DNA from: Oscillospiraceae bacterium
GTDB lineage: Bacteria > Bacillota_A > Clostridia > Oscillospirales > Ruminococcaceae
NCBI GenBank assembly: GCA_018109965.1
Contig: JAGBFE010000306.1
Location: 1-5,015 of the forward strand
Length of the DNA: 5,015 nt
Direction of reading: 5' to 3'
Shown here: piece after piece, positions 1-5,015 of the stretch
How positions within the stretch are numbered: the first letter of the stretch is position 1
Layout of the letters: each line of letters begins with the position of its first letter
Program-made: the position numbers and the translations under genes
The notes under the pieces: model-generated
What the model saw: only the letters and a program-made list of their open reading frames with translations
What the model was told of the DNA's origin: nothing
Databases searched by the model: none

Positions 1-831
1 TCTGAATATCACTTCGTTTATAGAATAAACTGTAATAAATGCATTTGGGTCTGTTTTTGTAATAAAGTTTATAAGATCCAGATATTCATTTTTATATACT
101 ACAACAACAATTTCTTTGTGAACATTGTTTGTATATGCACCTGTGGCATCATATGTGGTTGCGCCGCTATGCATTTTGTGCAGAACAAAATCCAGAATTT
201 CCTCGTTTTTTTCTGATATAACACAAACTTTCTTTTTCAGTGTAGAGCCAAATATGAAATGGTCAAGCACCATGCCACTGAAATATGTGCCCAGTACACT
301 GAGAATAACTGTTTTGGCATCGTATACAAAAGCAGAGGAAAGTGCAACAGCCATTCCTACAACGCCTACTGCTCTGCCAAAATCCATACGGAAATATCTG
401 TTAAGAATTTTAGCTATAATATCCAGCCCGCCCGAAGAAGCATTGTGAATAAACAATACTGATAAACTTATTCCCGACAATGCGCAAAATGATATAACAT
501 CAAGTATCTGGTCACCTGTTAAGGACTGAAAATTTGGAAAAACCTGTTCCAGAACCCACATTACCGCAGGAACAAGCAACGACGTGTAAACTGTTTTTAT
601 GCCAAAGTCTTTACCGATAAATATAAAGCCAATTATAAGCAAAATAATGTTCATCAGCATAGTGAGTGTTGCAACCGACAATGGTATAAAATTTGAAAGA
701 ATAATTGCCAGACCTGACACACTGCCTACCGAAACATTGCTTGGCACTAAAAAGAAAAACACTGACGAAGCCGCCACCACTGTTGCCAATGTAATTATCA
801 GATAATCAATTATTTTTTCTTTTACTTTCAT
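1..831 (-). CDS. YitT family membrane protein (copy 1), 3' end beyond window
   Basis: Reading leftward from an ATG at 829-831 gives 277 uninterrupted codons to the window edge, with no stop. The protein is partial, probably lacking about ten C-terminal residues judging from the paralogue at 1691-2554. The N-terminal two thirds (about residues 1-195) is the hydrophobic YitT membrane domain (DUF161-type, several membrane spans), with the family-typical block NASSGGLDIIAK at residues 130-141 and GTYFSG near 181-186. Residues about 198-277 form a soluble DUF2179-type domain with SGAT (222-225), DPNAF and a YSINE block near the end. Family proteins lie in the cytoplasmic membrane; their substrate and role are not established, so I do not assign a function. 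The start is supported by AGGGG at 838-842, six bases upstream. It aligns without gaps to the second YitT copy at roughly 60% identity (counted by eye). It appears to be transcribed alone, from its own AT-rich promoter region. Confidence 0.93.
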   Translation of the reverse strand, partial: MKVKEKIIDYLIITLATVVAASSVFFFLVPSNVSVGSVSGLAIILSNFIPLSVATLTMLMNIILLIIGFIFIGKDFGIKTVYTSLLVPAVMWVLEQVFPNFQSLTGDQILDVISFCALSGISLSVLFIHNASSGGLDIIAKILNRYFRMDFGRAVGVVGMAVALSSAFVYDAKTVILSVLGTYFSGMVLDHFIFGSTLKKKVCVISEKNEEILDFVLHKMHSGATTYDATGAYTNNVHKEIVVVVYKNEYLDLINFITKTDPNAFITVYSINEVIFR

Positions 832-837
832 TTTGTT

Positions 838-842
838 CCCCT
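838..842 (-). promoter_or_regulatory. Ribosome binding site of yitT copy 1
   Basis: On the minus strand AGGGG stands six bases before the ATG at 829-831. This spacing supports that start over any internal ATG. Confidence 0.75.
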
Positions 843-860
843 ATTACTGCAAATATTATA

Positions 861-892
861 ATTATATTATTATTTAGCATTATTTATTTCAA
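861..892 (-). promoter_or_regulatory. Candidate promoter of yitT copy 1
   Basis: On the minus strand TTGAAA (887-892) is followed after 17 bases by TAATAT (864-869), and after 20 bases by a perfect TATAAT (861-866). The -35 hexamer is the same as that of the second yitT copy. The -10 is ambiguous because the tract is nearly all A/T; TATAATTATA at 857-866 is a perfect palindrome that carries TATAAT on both strands. The placement upstream of the gene is sensible, but the exact -10 box is uncertain. Confidence 0.45.
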
Positions 893-938
893 TATCATAC
901 TTGCATATTACAATTTCAGGCACAAATATGTATAAAAA

Positions 939-968
939 ATGCCTGCTTTTGTCATAAAAAGCAGGCGT
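939..968 (-). terminator. Intrinsic terminator upstream of yitT copy 1
   Basis: The arms GCCTGCTTTT (941-950) and AAAAGCAGGC (957-966) form a perfect 10-bp stem, extendable by two pairs, around a six-base loop. Read on the minus strand, the hairpin is followed by a run of six T (ATTTTTTATA), so it fits a terminator for leftward transcripts. What it terminates is unclear: the GNAT gene already has its own terminator to the right. It could be a back-up terminator, an attenuator for yitT copy 1, or the end of a small RNA. Confidence 0.75.
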
Positions 969-993
969 CATATATTTATTTTGCAGTTTTATT

Positions 994-1025
994 GGTCACT
1001 TCATTCCTTGAGTGTTACCTTTTTT
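994..1025 (+). terminator. Weak terminator-like hairpin
   Basis: GGTCACT (994-1000) pairs with AGTG-TT-ACC (1011-1019), leaving a two-base bulge and a ten-base loop. On the plus strand six T follow directly (1020-1025), which resembles a rightward terminator. The stem is short and bulged, and no rightward gene precedes it, so this may be chance or part of an RNA structure read on either strand. Confidence 0.3.
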
Positions 1026-1060
1026 CATTATTGCATCCGAGATTTAATTTTAATATAACA

Positions 1061-1100
1061 AAAAGGCAGACACATGGTGATTTCCATATGTCTGCCTTTA
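1061..1100 (-). terminator. Intrinsic terminator of the yitT2-GNAT operon
   Basis: The arms at 1062-1077 and 1084-1099 form a 16-bp stem with a six-base loop. The single imperfect position is a G-U pair in the minus-strand RNA but a C-A mismatch on the plus strand, which favours leftward function. The minus-strand RNA continues with a U-rich tail after CTGCC. It lies about 40 bases past the GNAT stop codon, as expected for the end of this operon. Confidence 0.88.
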
Positions 1101-1138
1101 TATTATGTTTTCAATCAGCTGGTGGATTATTATTTATA

Positions 1139-1687
1139 TTATAACATTTTTACCATTATAACTTCATCACGGTATGTGCCATCTTTAAGTTTGAATGCTC
1201 TTGGCTGTATACCGTATTTTTCAAAACCAAATTTTTCATACAGATGAATTGCCTTGTTGTTATCGCTGAATACTCCAAGCTCAATCTGCTCAAAACCATT
1301 TTCCTTTGCCTGTTTTACTGCAATATCCACCATCAAACTGCCAAGGCCATAGCCGCTGTATTCCTGACGGACAGAAATGCCCATATATGCTCTGTGAAGA
1401 TATTTGAGATTGCTGCGCAGCTGTGTCAGCCCCAAATCACCTACAACCTTATCTCCAACAAAAGCTGTTACCAGAAAATCACGTTTACTGTTTGCTAAAT
1501 TGGCAAATCCCTGCTTCATCTGCCCGATATCATAATTACATTCTTCCGGATATCGTGCCATAAAATAAGTTTCCTGTGCCGTTATCAGCCGGTGTTGTAC
1601 CACCGCCTCTGCATCCTGTGCAACAGCACTTCTTATAACCGCTTTCTCCCCTGTTGGAAAAACAAAGCTTTGCTTTTTTATAATCAA
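1139..1687 (-). CDS. GNAT family N-acetyltransferase
   Basis: The 182-residue product has the size and pattern of a single-domain GNAT enzyme, which transfers an acetyl group from acetyl-CoA to an amine in the cytoplasm; the substrate cannot be told from sequence. The acetyl-CoA loop region is VRQEYSGYGLGSLM (106-119), with G114 and G116 in the expected places but Ser111 where Arg or Gln is usual. Motif B is clear at NNKAIHLYEKFGF (143-155), with Y150 in the position of the usual catalytic or structural tyrosine. The start is TTG (1685-1687): the preceding in-frame codons are the yitT2 stop and GGT, and a strong GGGGTGA at 1695-1701 lies seven bases upstream. The ribosome binding site lies inside the last codons of yitT2, so translation is probably coupled. 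A RimI-like or small-molecule acetylase is possible, but I would not name it. Confidence 0.93.
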   Translation of the reverse strand: MIIKKQSFVFPTGEKAVIRSAVAQDAEAVVQHRLITAQETYFMARYPEECNYDIGQMKQGFANLANSKRDFLVTAFVGDKVVGDLGLTQLRSNLKYLHRAYMGISVRQEYSGYGLGSLMVDIAVKQAKENGFEQIELGVFSDNNKAIHLYEKFGFEKYGIQPRAFKLKDGTYRDEVIMVKML

Positions 1688-1690
1688 ACC

Positions 1691-2554
1691 CTATTCACCC
1701 CTTTTTACAGGCTTTGGTTTTGGTTTGTACATCATTTCGTTAACTGAATAAATTGTCATAAATGCGTCCGGGTCAGCTTTTGTGACATAGTTGATAAGCT
1801 GGAGATATTCTGTTTTATCAACAATAGTAACTATTTCCCAATGCATTGCATCTGTATAAGTGCCGTATGCGTGATACTGAGTAGCACCACTGCCGATTTC
1901 GTAAAGCAGGTAGTCCAGAATTTCACGGTGTTTTTTTGAAATAATACATACTCTCTTTTTCTCTGTGGAGCCAAATATAAAATAGTCAAGCACAATACCG
2001 CTGAAATATGTACCCATTACACTGAGTACAACTGTTTTGGTGTCAGAAACAAGTGCAGAAGACAAGGCAACGGCCATACCCGACATACCCATTGCTTTGC
2101 CCAGGTCCATACGCAAAAACTTGTTCATCAGTTTTGCAATAATGTCCAGCCCACCTGATGATGCATTGCGTGTAAAAAGCATTGACAAACCGATACTTAC
2201 AACAAGACAATAGCCTATGCCATCTATTGCCTGGTCGCCTGTAAGGGACTGATTGTTCGGAAAAATCACCTCAAATACACCAATTACAACAGGAAGCAAA
2301 ATTGATGTATAAACTGTTTTTATGCCAAAGTCTTTGCCAACCAGCAAAAAGCTGATAATGAGCAGCAACACGTTGAGTATCATAGTCAGCTGGGAAATTG
2401 TCAATGGAACAAAGTTGCTGAGAACAATTGCAAGCCCCGATATACTGCCTATAGAAAGCTTGCTTGGCACAAGGAAAAAGAACACCGCAATGCCGACAAT
2501 TACAGTTGCGACTGTGATGAGAATCCATTCTTTGACTGTTTCTTTTGTTTTCAT
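1691..2554 (-). CDS. YitT family membrane protein (copy 2)
   Basis: A complete 287-residue protein of typical YitT length. Hydrophobic segments near residues 10-30, 38-72, 82-98, 112-127 and 153-195 form the DUF161-type membrane domain, which contains NASSGGLDIIAK (130-141) and GTYFSG (181-186). Residues about 198-276 are the cytosolic DUF2179-type domain with GSGAT (221-225), ADPDAF (260-265) and YSVNE (269-273), followed by a short basic Pro/Lys tail (PKPKPVKRGE). The molecular function of the family is not established. AGGAG at 2563-2567, eight bases before the ATG, fixes the start. It is the first gene of an operon with the GNAT gene, whose TTG start follows its TAG after three bases, and it is a paralogue of the gene at 1-831. 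The closely similar codons of the two copies suggest lineage-internal duplication rather than recent transfer. Confidence 0.96.
   Translation of the reverse strand: MKTKETVKEWILITVATVIVGIAVFFFLVPSKLSIGSISGLAIVLSNFVPLTISQLTMILNVLLLIISFLLVGKDFGIKTVYTSILLPVVIGVFEVIFPNNQSLTGDQAIDGIGYCLVVSIGLSMLFTRNASSGGLDIIAKLMNKFLRMDLGKAMGMSGMAVALSSALVSDTKTVVLSVMGTYFSGIVLDYFIFGSTEKKRVCIISKKHREILDYLLYEIGSGATQYHAYGTYTDAMHWEIVTIVDKTEYLQLINYVTKADPDAFMTIYSVNEMMYKPKPKPVKRGE
1695..1701 (-). promoter_or_regulatory. Ribosome binding site of the GNAT gene, supports a TTG start
   Basis: GGGGTGA on the minus strand overlaps the last codons of yitT2 and sits seven bases before the TTG at 1685-1687. No upstream in-frame start is possible because of the TAG at 1691-1693, and the first in-frame ATG inside the gene would remove about 40 conserved-looking residues. 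Confidence 0.8.
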
Positions 2555-2562
2555 ATAATATA

Positions 2563-2567
2563 CTCCT
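2563..2567 (-). promoter_or_regulatory. Ribosome binding site of yitT copy 2
   Basis: AGGAG on the minus strand lies eight bases before the ATG at 2552-2554, an ideal arrangement. Confidence 0.85.
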
Positions 2568-2589
2568 GCTTTTGATTTCTGTATGTAAT

Positions 2590-2618
2590 ATTATACATTT
2601 TATAAGTATTGTTTTCAA
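2590..2618 (-). promoter_or_regulatory. Sigma-A type promoter of the yitT2-GNAT operon
   Basis: On the minus strand TTGAAA (2613-2618) and a perfect TATAAT (2590-2595) are separated by exactly 17 bases. Transcription would begin near 2583, giving a leader of about 30 bases that includes the AGGAG site. This is a near-consensus housekeeping promoter, so the operon is probably well expressed. I see no obvious operator around it. Confidence 0.82.
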
Positions 2619-2695
2619 GTAAAGTCCTGCATATTGTTATAACAGTCATTTTATATGTCAATTTTATAAATTCCCCTGCCAAATGCGGAAAATTT

Positions 2696-2740
2696 TTGTT
2701 AAAAAATTGTATTGTTTATAATCGCAATTAGTGCTATCAT
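2696..2740 (+). promoter_or_regulatory. Candidate promoter(s) of the FUSC-like gene
   Basis: Two overlapping options are visible. A perfect TATAAT (2717-2722) has TTGTTA (2696-2701) upstream at a short 15-base spacing. Alternatively TATCAT (2735-2740) has TTGTTT (2712-2717) at 17 bases. Either would place the start of transcription 20-45 bases before the coding region. It diverges from the yitT2 promoter, about 80-100 bases away. Confidence 0.5.
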
Positions 2741-2760
2741 ATTGCTTGCATCAATAAATT

Positions 2761-2765
2761 AAGGA
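2761..2765 (+). promoter_or_regulatory. Ribosome binding site that selects the second ATG
   Basis: AAGGA is only two bases from the ATG at 2768 but eight bases from the in-frame ATG at 2774. The second spacing is the workable one, so translation most likely begins at 2774. Confidence 0.7.
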
Positions 2766-2773
2766 ATATGATT

Positions 2774-3337
2774 ATGGAAAAACTAAAAGACACTCTTACT
2801 CATCCAAATCTTCATATAGGTATGCGAAATGTAAAAACCGCGCTTACCGCTACACTTTGTGCTATACTGTATCTGCCTTTTGACCGCAATCCTACATTTG
2901 CATGTATCGGTGCGGTTTTTGGAATGGGCTATGATATGAACAACAGTAAGCTCCACGGCGGCAACCGTCTGTTTGGTACTGCTTTTGGTGGTTTTATTGC
3001 AATGGCACTGTTCCGCATATACATTATTTTTTATCCTGACGGAAGAACAACACCATTTATGCTTCTGCTGTTTTTCATCGGTGTTGTTGTGCTGATTCTT
3101 GTAAGCCAGAATTTATGGCCGGGTGCCGTTCAGCCAGGCAGCGTTGTGTTGAGTATTATTTTCTTCAACACTCCTGTTGAAACATATGTATCCTACTCTC
3201 TCAACCGTATACTTGACACCGGTATTGGTGTTGTAGTTGCTTTGCTGGTTAACTATTTCCTGCCAAGAGAACGCCTTGTAAGATGGCTTGAATTCTGCCA
3301 TCTGAGAAAAAAAGGCGAAGATTCCATTGAAGATTAA
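2774..3337 (+). CDS. FUSC / aromatic acid exporter-like membrane protein
   Basis: The 187-residue product is an integral membrane protein with hydrophobic stretches at about 20-34, 40-52, 66-88, 94-112, 119-132 and 148-163. The pattern of an N-terminal amphipathic GMRNVKTALTA segment, a GNRLFGTAFGG turn (63-73) and a late NRILDTGIG ... VNYFLP hairpin (144-164) is characteristic of the ArAE_1/FUSC membrane domain found in putative aromatic acid exporters. The substrate is unknown, and direct transport has been shown for few members. It ends soon after the membrane domain with a short charged tail (KKGEDSIED), so it lacks the soluble C-terminal domain many longer relatives carry; it may work as an oligomer. 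An ATG six bases upstream (2768) is in frame but too close to the AAGGA site. It is a single gene, divergent from yitT2 and ended by the hairpin at 3347-3384. Confidence 0.87.
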   Translation: MEKLKDTLTHPNLHIGMRNVKTALTATLCAILYLPFDRNPTFACIGAVFGMGYDMNNSKLHGGNRLFGTAFGGFIAMALFRIYIIFYPDGRTTPFMLLLFFIGVVVLILVSQNLWPGAVQPGSVVLSIIFFNTPVETYVSYSLNRILDTGIGVVVALLVNYFLPRERLVRWLEFCHLRKKGEDSIED

Positions 3338-3346
3338 ATATAAAAC

Positions 3347-3384
3347 AAATACATCCTGTATCTAATTGCAGGATGTATTTTTTT
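3347..3384 (+). terminator. Intrinsic terminator of the FUSC-like gene, possibly bidirectional
   Basis: AAATACATCCTG (3347-3358) pairs perfectly with CAGGATGTATTT (3369-3380), and two more pairs can form inside, leaving a six-base loop. A run of eight T (3377-3384) completes a classic rightward terminator ten bases past the stop codon. On the minus strand it is followed by GTTTTATATTT, so it could also stop transcripts arriving from the antiporter gene. Confidence 0.9.
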
Positions 3385-3390
3385 GCATTA

Positions 3391-3435
3391 AAACAGAGCT
3401 GCACCTGTGGAAATTCCATAAGTACAGCTCTGTTT
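3391..3435 (-). terminator. Probable terminator of the antiporter gene
   Basis: AAACAGAGCTG (3391-3401) pairs with CAGCTCTGTTT (3425-3435), with a further small TGGA/TCCA hairpin inside the loop. It begins about 14 bases past the antiporter stop codon. The T-run on the minus strand is short (TTTTAATG), so termination may rely on the neighbouring hairpin at 3347-3384 as well. Confidence 0.6.
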
Positions 3436-3448
3436 GTGCTATAGATAC

Positions 3449-4846
3449 TTATTTGTTTTTGCTTTCTCTGTTTTCTTTTCTTGCTTCAATTTCAGCCCAT
3501 TCTTTTGCCTGATTTGCTGCTTCTTCAGCTGCAAGTGCTGCTGCTTCTGCTGCTTCATCAGAACCTACTGCTGCAAGTTTGTTTGCACGACGGTTGATAA
3601 CATCTGCAGATTTTGGTCTGATATCGCCTGCTGCTGTAAGAGCTTCTCTTGTCATAAGAGGACCAACAATTTCGTAGATAAGAACCGCAAACAGTGTGAT
3701 GTTGCGGATAAGGTTGCCCTGTTCACCCAACTGCATTGCTGTTGCACACATACCAAGCGCAACGCCTGCCTGTGGGAAAAGTGTTATACCAAGATATTTG
3801 CATATCTGTGGTGCACATTTTGTTGCTTTTGCGCTGATAAATGTACCTGTATATTTACCAACACAACGGAATACGATGTACACAATACCGATAACAACAA
3901 TTGCCCAGTCGGTAAATACGCTGAGTTCAAGTTCAGCACCGCTGATTACAAAGAACAACGCAAAAAGCGGTGAAGTCCATTTGTCTGCTGCTTCCATAAG
4001 GTCTTCTGACAAATCACAGGTATTGCAGAACACTGTGCCAAGCATCATACATACAAGCAGGGATGAAAAACCTACATGTACAGGACCAACAGAGAAGCTG
4101 ATCATTGAAAGTGAAACTGTAAGGAATACAAATGCAATTGTCATATTAAGACGGTTAGTGTTGGAGTGGAACAGTTTTTCCAGCTGTGTAAGAACCCATC
4201 CCATAACCGCACCAAGCAAAAGTGACAAAATAATTTCTACCAGAGGGTTGATGAAAATGGAGATAAAATCAACTGTGCCGCTTACAAGAGTTTTTGCTAT
4301 GCCGAGGCTTACAGCAAAAACAATGAGACCAACTGCGTCGTCAAGTGCAACGATTGGGAGAAGAAGGTCAGTAAGAGGACCTTTTGCCTTGTACTGTCTT
4401 ACAACCATAAGTGTTGCAGCAGGCGCTGTTGCTGTTGCAATTGCACCAAGCACAATAACCTGTGGCAAAGTTAATTTATCAGGCATAATAAAATGCATAG
4501 CAAGCAATGCAAGGTCTACGCACAGTGTTGCTGCAAGTGCCTGAAAAATACCGATAACAAAAGCCTGTTTGCCAATCTTTTTAAGATCATCAAGTCGGAA
4601 TTCGTTACCGATTGAAAAAGCAATAAAGCCCAATGCTACTTTGGAAATAAGATTGAGTGTTTCAACCTCATGCATAGTTGTAAAACCAAGTCCCTGAATG
4701 CCAAAAGCACCAATGCAGTAAGGACCGATAAGTACACCTGCAATAAGATAAGCTGTTACGTCCGGGAGCTTAAGTTTTGAAAAAACCCTTGTCATAAGCA
4801 AACCGGCAAGCAGCGCAATAGATACATTTAATAAAATACCGCTCAT
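3449..4846 (-). CDS. CPA-type cation/proton antiporter, membrane domain only
   Basis: The 465-residue protein is a Na+(K+)/H+ exchanger-family antiporter in the cytoplasmic membrane, exchanging a monovalent cation for protons and thus serving pH or salt balance. About a dozen hydrophobic segments fill residues 3-400. The diagnostic features are the unwound-helix motif TATAPAA (138-144) and the aspartate pair in VALDDAVGL (D169-D170). In known members the paired-Asp form belongs to the electrogenic CPA2-like branch. FRCVGKYTG (326-334) supplies the basic residues usual in a late helix. Unlike KefB/KefC it has no C-terminal NAD-binding RCK domain; the protein ends in a charged Ala/Glu/Lys-rich helix (about 424-465) that may form a coiled coil. 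The ATG is supported by AGAGG (4853-4857) six bases upstream. It appears monocistronic, convergent with the FUSC-like gene. Which cation it carries cannot be read from the sequence. Confidence 0.94.
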   Translation of the reverse strand: MSGILLNVSIALLAGLLMTRVFSKLKLPDVTAYLIAGVLIGPYCIGAFGIQGLGFTTMHEVETLNLISKVALGFIAFSIGNEFRLDDLKKIGKQAFVIGIFQALAATLCVDLALLAMHFIMPDKLTLPQVIVLGAIATATAPAATLMVVRQYKAKGPLTDLLLPIVALDDAVGLIVFAVSLGIAKTLVSGTVDFISIFINPLVEIILSLLLGAVMGWVLTQLEKLFHSNTNRLNMTIAFVFLTVSLSMISFSVGPVHVGFSSLLVCMMLGTVFCNTCDLSEDLMEAADKWTSPLFALFFVISGAELELSVFTDWAIVVIGIVYIVFRCVGKYTGTFISAKATKCAPQICKYLGITLFPQAGVALGMCATAMQLGEQGNLIRNITLFAVLIYEIVGPLMTREALTAAGDIRPKSADVINRRANKLAAVGSDEAAEAAALAAEEAANQAKEWAEIEARKENRESKNK

Positions 4847-4852
4847 AATATA

Positions 4853-4857
4853 CCTCT
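4853..4857 (-). promoter_or_regulatory. Ribosome binding site of the antiporter
   Basis: AGAGG on the minus strand lies six bases before the ATG at 4844-4846, which fixes the start at the beginning of the first membrane helix. Confidence 0.75.
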
Positions 4858-4925
4858 TGAATAATTTATTTAACCAACATAATCAATTGACTGTAATTAT
4901 ATTGTTTTATCATTTTCGGCTTATC

Positions 4926-4954
4926 AGTATACGCCTGTTTGTGTATAAAATCAA
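4926..4954 (-). promoter_or_regulatory. Promoter of the antiporter gene
   Basis: On the minus strand TTGATT (4949-4954) and TATACT (4926-4931) are 17 bases apart, a good housekeeping-type promoter. Transcription would start near 4919, giving an untranslated leader of roughly 70 bases in which I see no recognisable riboswitch or terminator. Confidence 0.65.
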
Positions 4955-4994
4955 GTACAATTCATGACAAATTCACTAAACATTCAAACGTATT

Positions 4995-5006
4995 TTTGTG
5001 CACAAA
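4995..5006. repeat. 12-bp perfect palindrome upstream of the antiporter
   Basis: TTTGTGCACAAA is a perfect inverted repeat located about 40 bases upstream of the antiporter -35 box, near the right edge. It could be an operator for this gene or for a neighbour beyond the window. A palindrome of this size in AT-rich DNA could also be chance. Confidence 0.3.
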
Positions 5007-5015
5007 CACAACAAA

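Larger units (their letters stand above)
832..1138. other. 307-base gene-free interval with three hairpins
   Basis: This gap separates the GNAT gene from the first yitT copy. No open reading frame of convincing length or with a good ribosome binding site lies here. From right to left it holds the GNAT terminator (1061-1100), a bulged hairpin (994-1019), a second minus-strand terminator (939-968) and the AT-rich promoter region of yitT copy 1. The stretch between the two terminators, about 969-1060, has no assigned role. A ten-residue minus-strand reading frame (996-1028) exists there but has only a weak ribosome binding site. Confidence 0.6.

Noticed and set aside
125..448. Plus-strand open frame of 107 codons
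   Set aside because: It is antisense to yitT copy 1, which is an intact 277-codon frame with strong paralogue support.
855..870. AT-rich near-palindrome as an origin or operator
   Set aside because: Such runs are common in promoter regions of low-GC genomes; TATAATTATA is most simply part of the yitT copy 1 promoter.
996..1028. Ten-residue minus-strand reading frame (MKKGNTQGMK) as a leader peptide
   Set aside because: It has only a weak upstream site and no run of a single amino acid typical of attenuation, and it falls inside a hairpin. It is too short to support as a gene.
1244..1498. Plus-strand frame of 84 codons
   Set aside because: It is antisense to the GNAT gene, with no ribosome binding site and no family features.
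2271..2618. Minus-strand frame of 115 codons overlapping the yitT2 start
   Set aside because: It is a shifted frame over yitT2 whose start lies upstream of the mapped promoter's transcription start, and its translation has no recognisable pattern.
3434..3973. A 179-codon cysteine- and phenylalanine-rich plus-strand frame
   Set aside because: The Cys/Phe richness is the antisense reading of Ala/Glu/Lys codons in the antiporter tail and helices; there is no ribosome binding site.
3696..4544. A 282-codon plus-strand open frame
   Set aside because: It lies wholly antisense to the antiporter, whose motifs and ribosome binding site are clear. The translation is rich in Ser/Thr/Arg with no family pattern, as expected from a shadow frame.
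1..5015. Defence system, prophage, insertion sequence or CRISPR array
   Set aside because: No transposase, integrase, nuclease or toxin-antitoxin pattern, no spaced direct repeats and no terminal inverted repeats are visible on either strand.

Overview
This window looks like chromosomal DNA from an AT-rich Firmicute, most likely a gut-type Clostridia relative of the Ruminococcaceae/Lachnospiraceae. The inference rests on strong AGGAG-type ribosome binding sites, A/T-ending codons, TTGAAA/TATAAT-like promoters, hairpin-plus-T-tract terminators, and YitT-family membrane proteins, which are typical of Firmicutes. No direct taxonomic marker (rRNA, ribosomal protein) is present.

Layout from left to right. 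Positions 1-831 (minus) hold a YitT-family membrane protein whose last residues lie beyond the left edge. Positions 832-1138 are a 307-base gene-free gap with several hairpins. Two of these are convincing minus-strand terminators, and between them is a short stretch whose purpose is unclear. Positions 1139-1687 (minus) encode a GNAT acetyltransferase that starts at TTG, three bases after the stop of a second, complete YitT-family gene (1691-2554, minus); these two form an operon with a clear promoter at 2590-2618. The two YitT proteins align without gaps over 277 residues at roughly 60% identity, so they are tandem paralogues. From a divergent intergenic region, a short FUSC/aromatic-acid-exporter-like membrane protein is read rightward (2774-3337). 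It converges on a CPA-type cation/proton antiporter read leftward (3449-4846), with back-to-back hairpins between them. Positions 4847-5015 carry the antiporter promoter and a 12-bp palindrome.

All the large genes encode inner-membrane proteins, and the only soluble product is the acetyltransferase. Apart from the yitT2-GNAT pair, each gene appears to be its own transcription unit, and no pathway visibly ties them together. I see no mobile element, CRISPR array, phage gene, tRNA or rRNA. This is essentially ordinary core or near-core membrane-transport territory. The points worth a second look are the duplicated yitT flanking a GNAT gene, the same-frame single-stop junction between yitT2 and GNAT, and the unexplained hairpin cluster at 939-1060.
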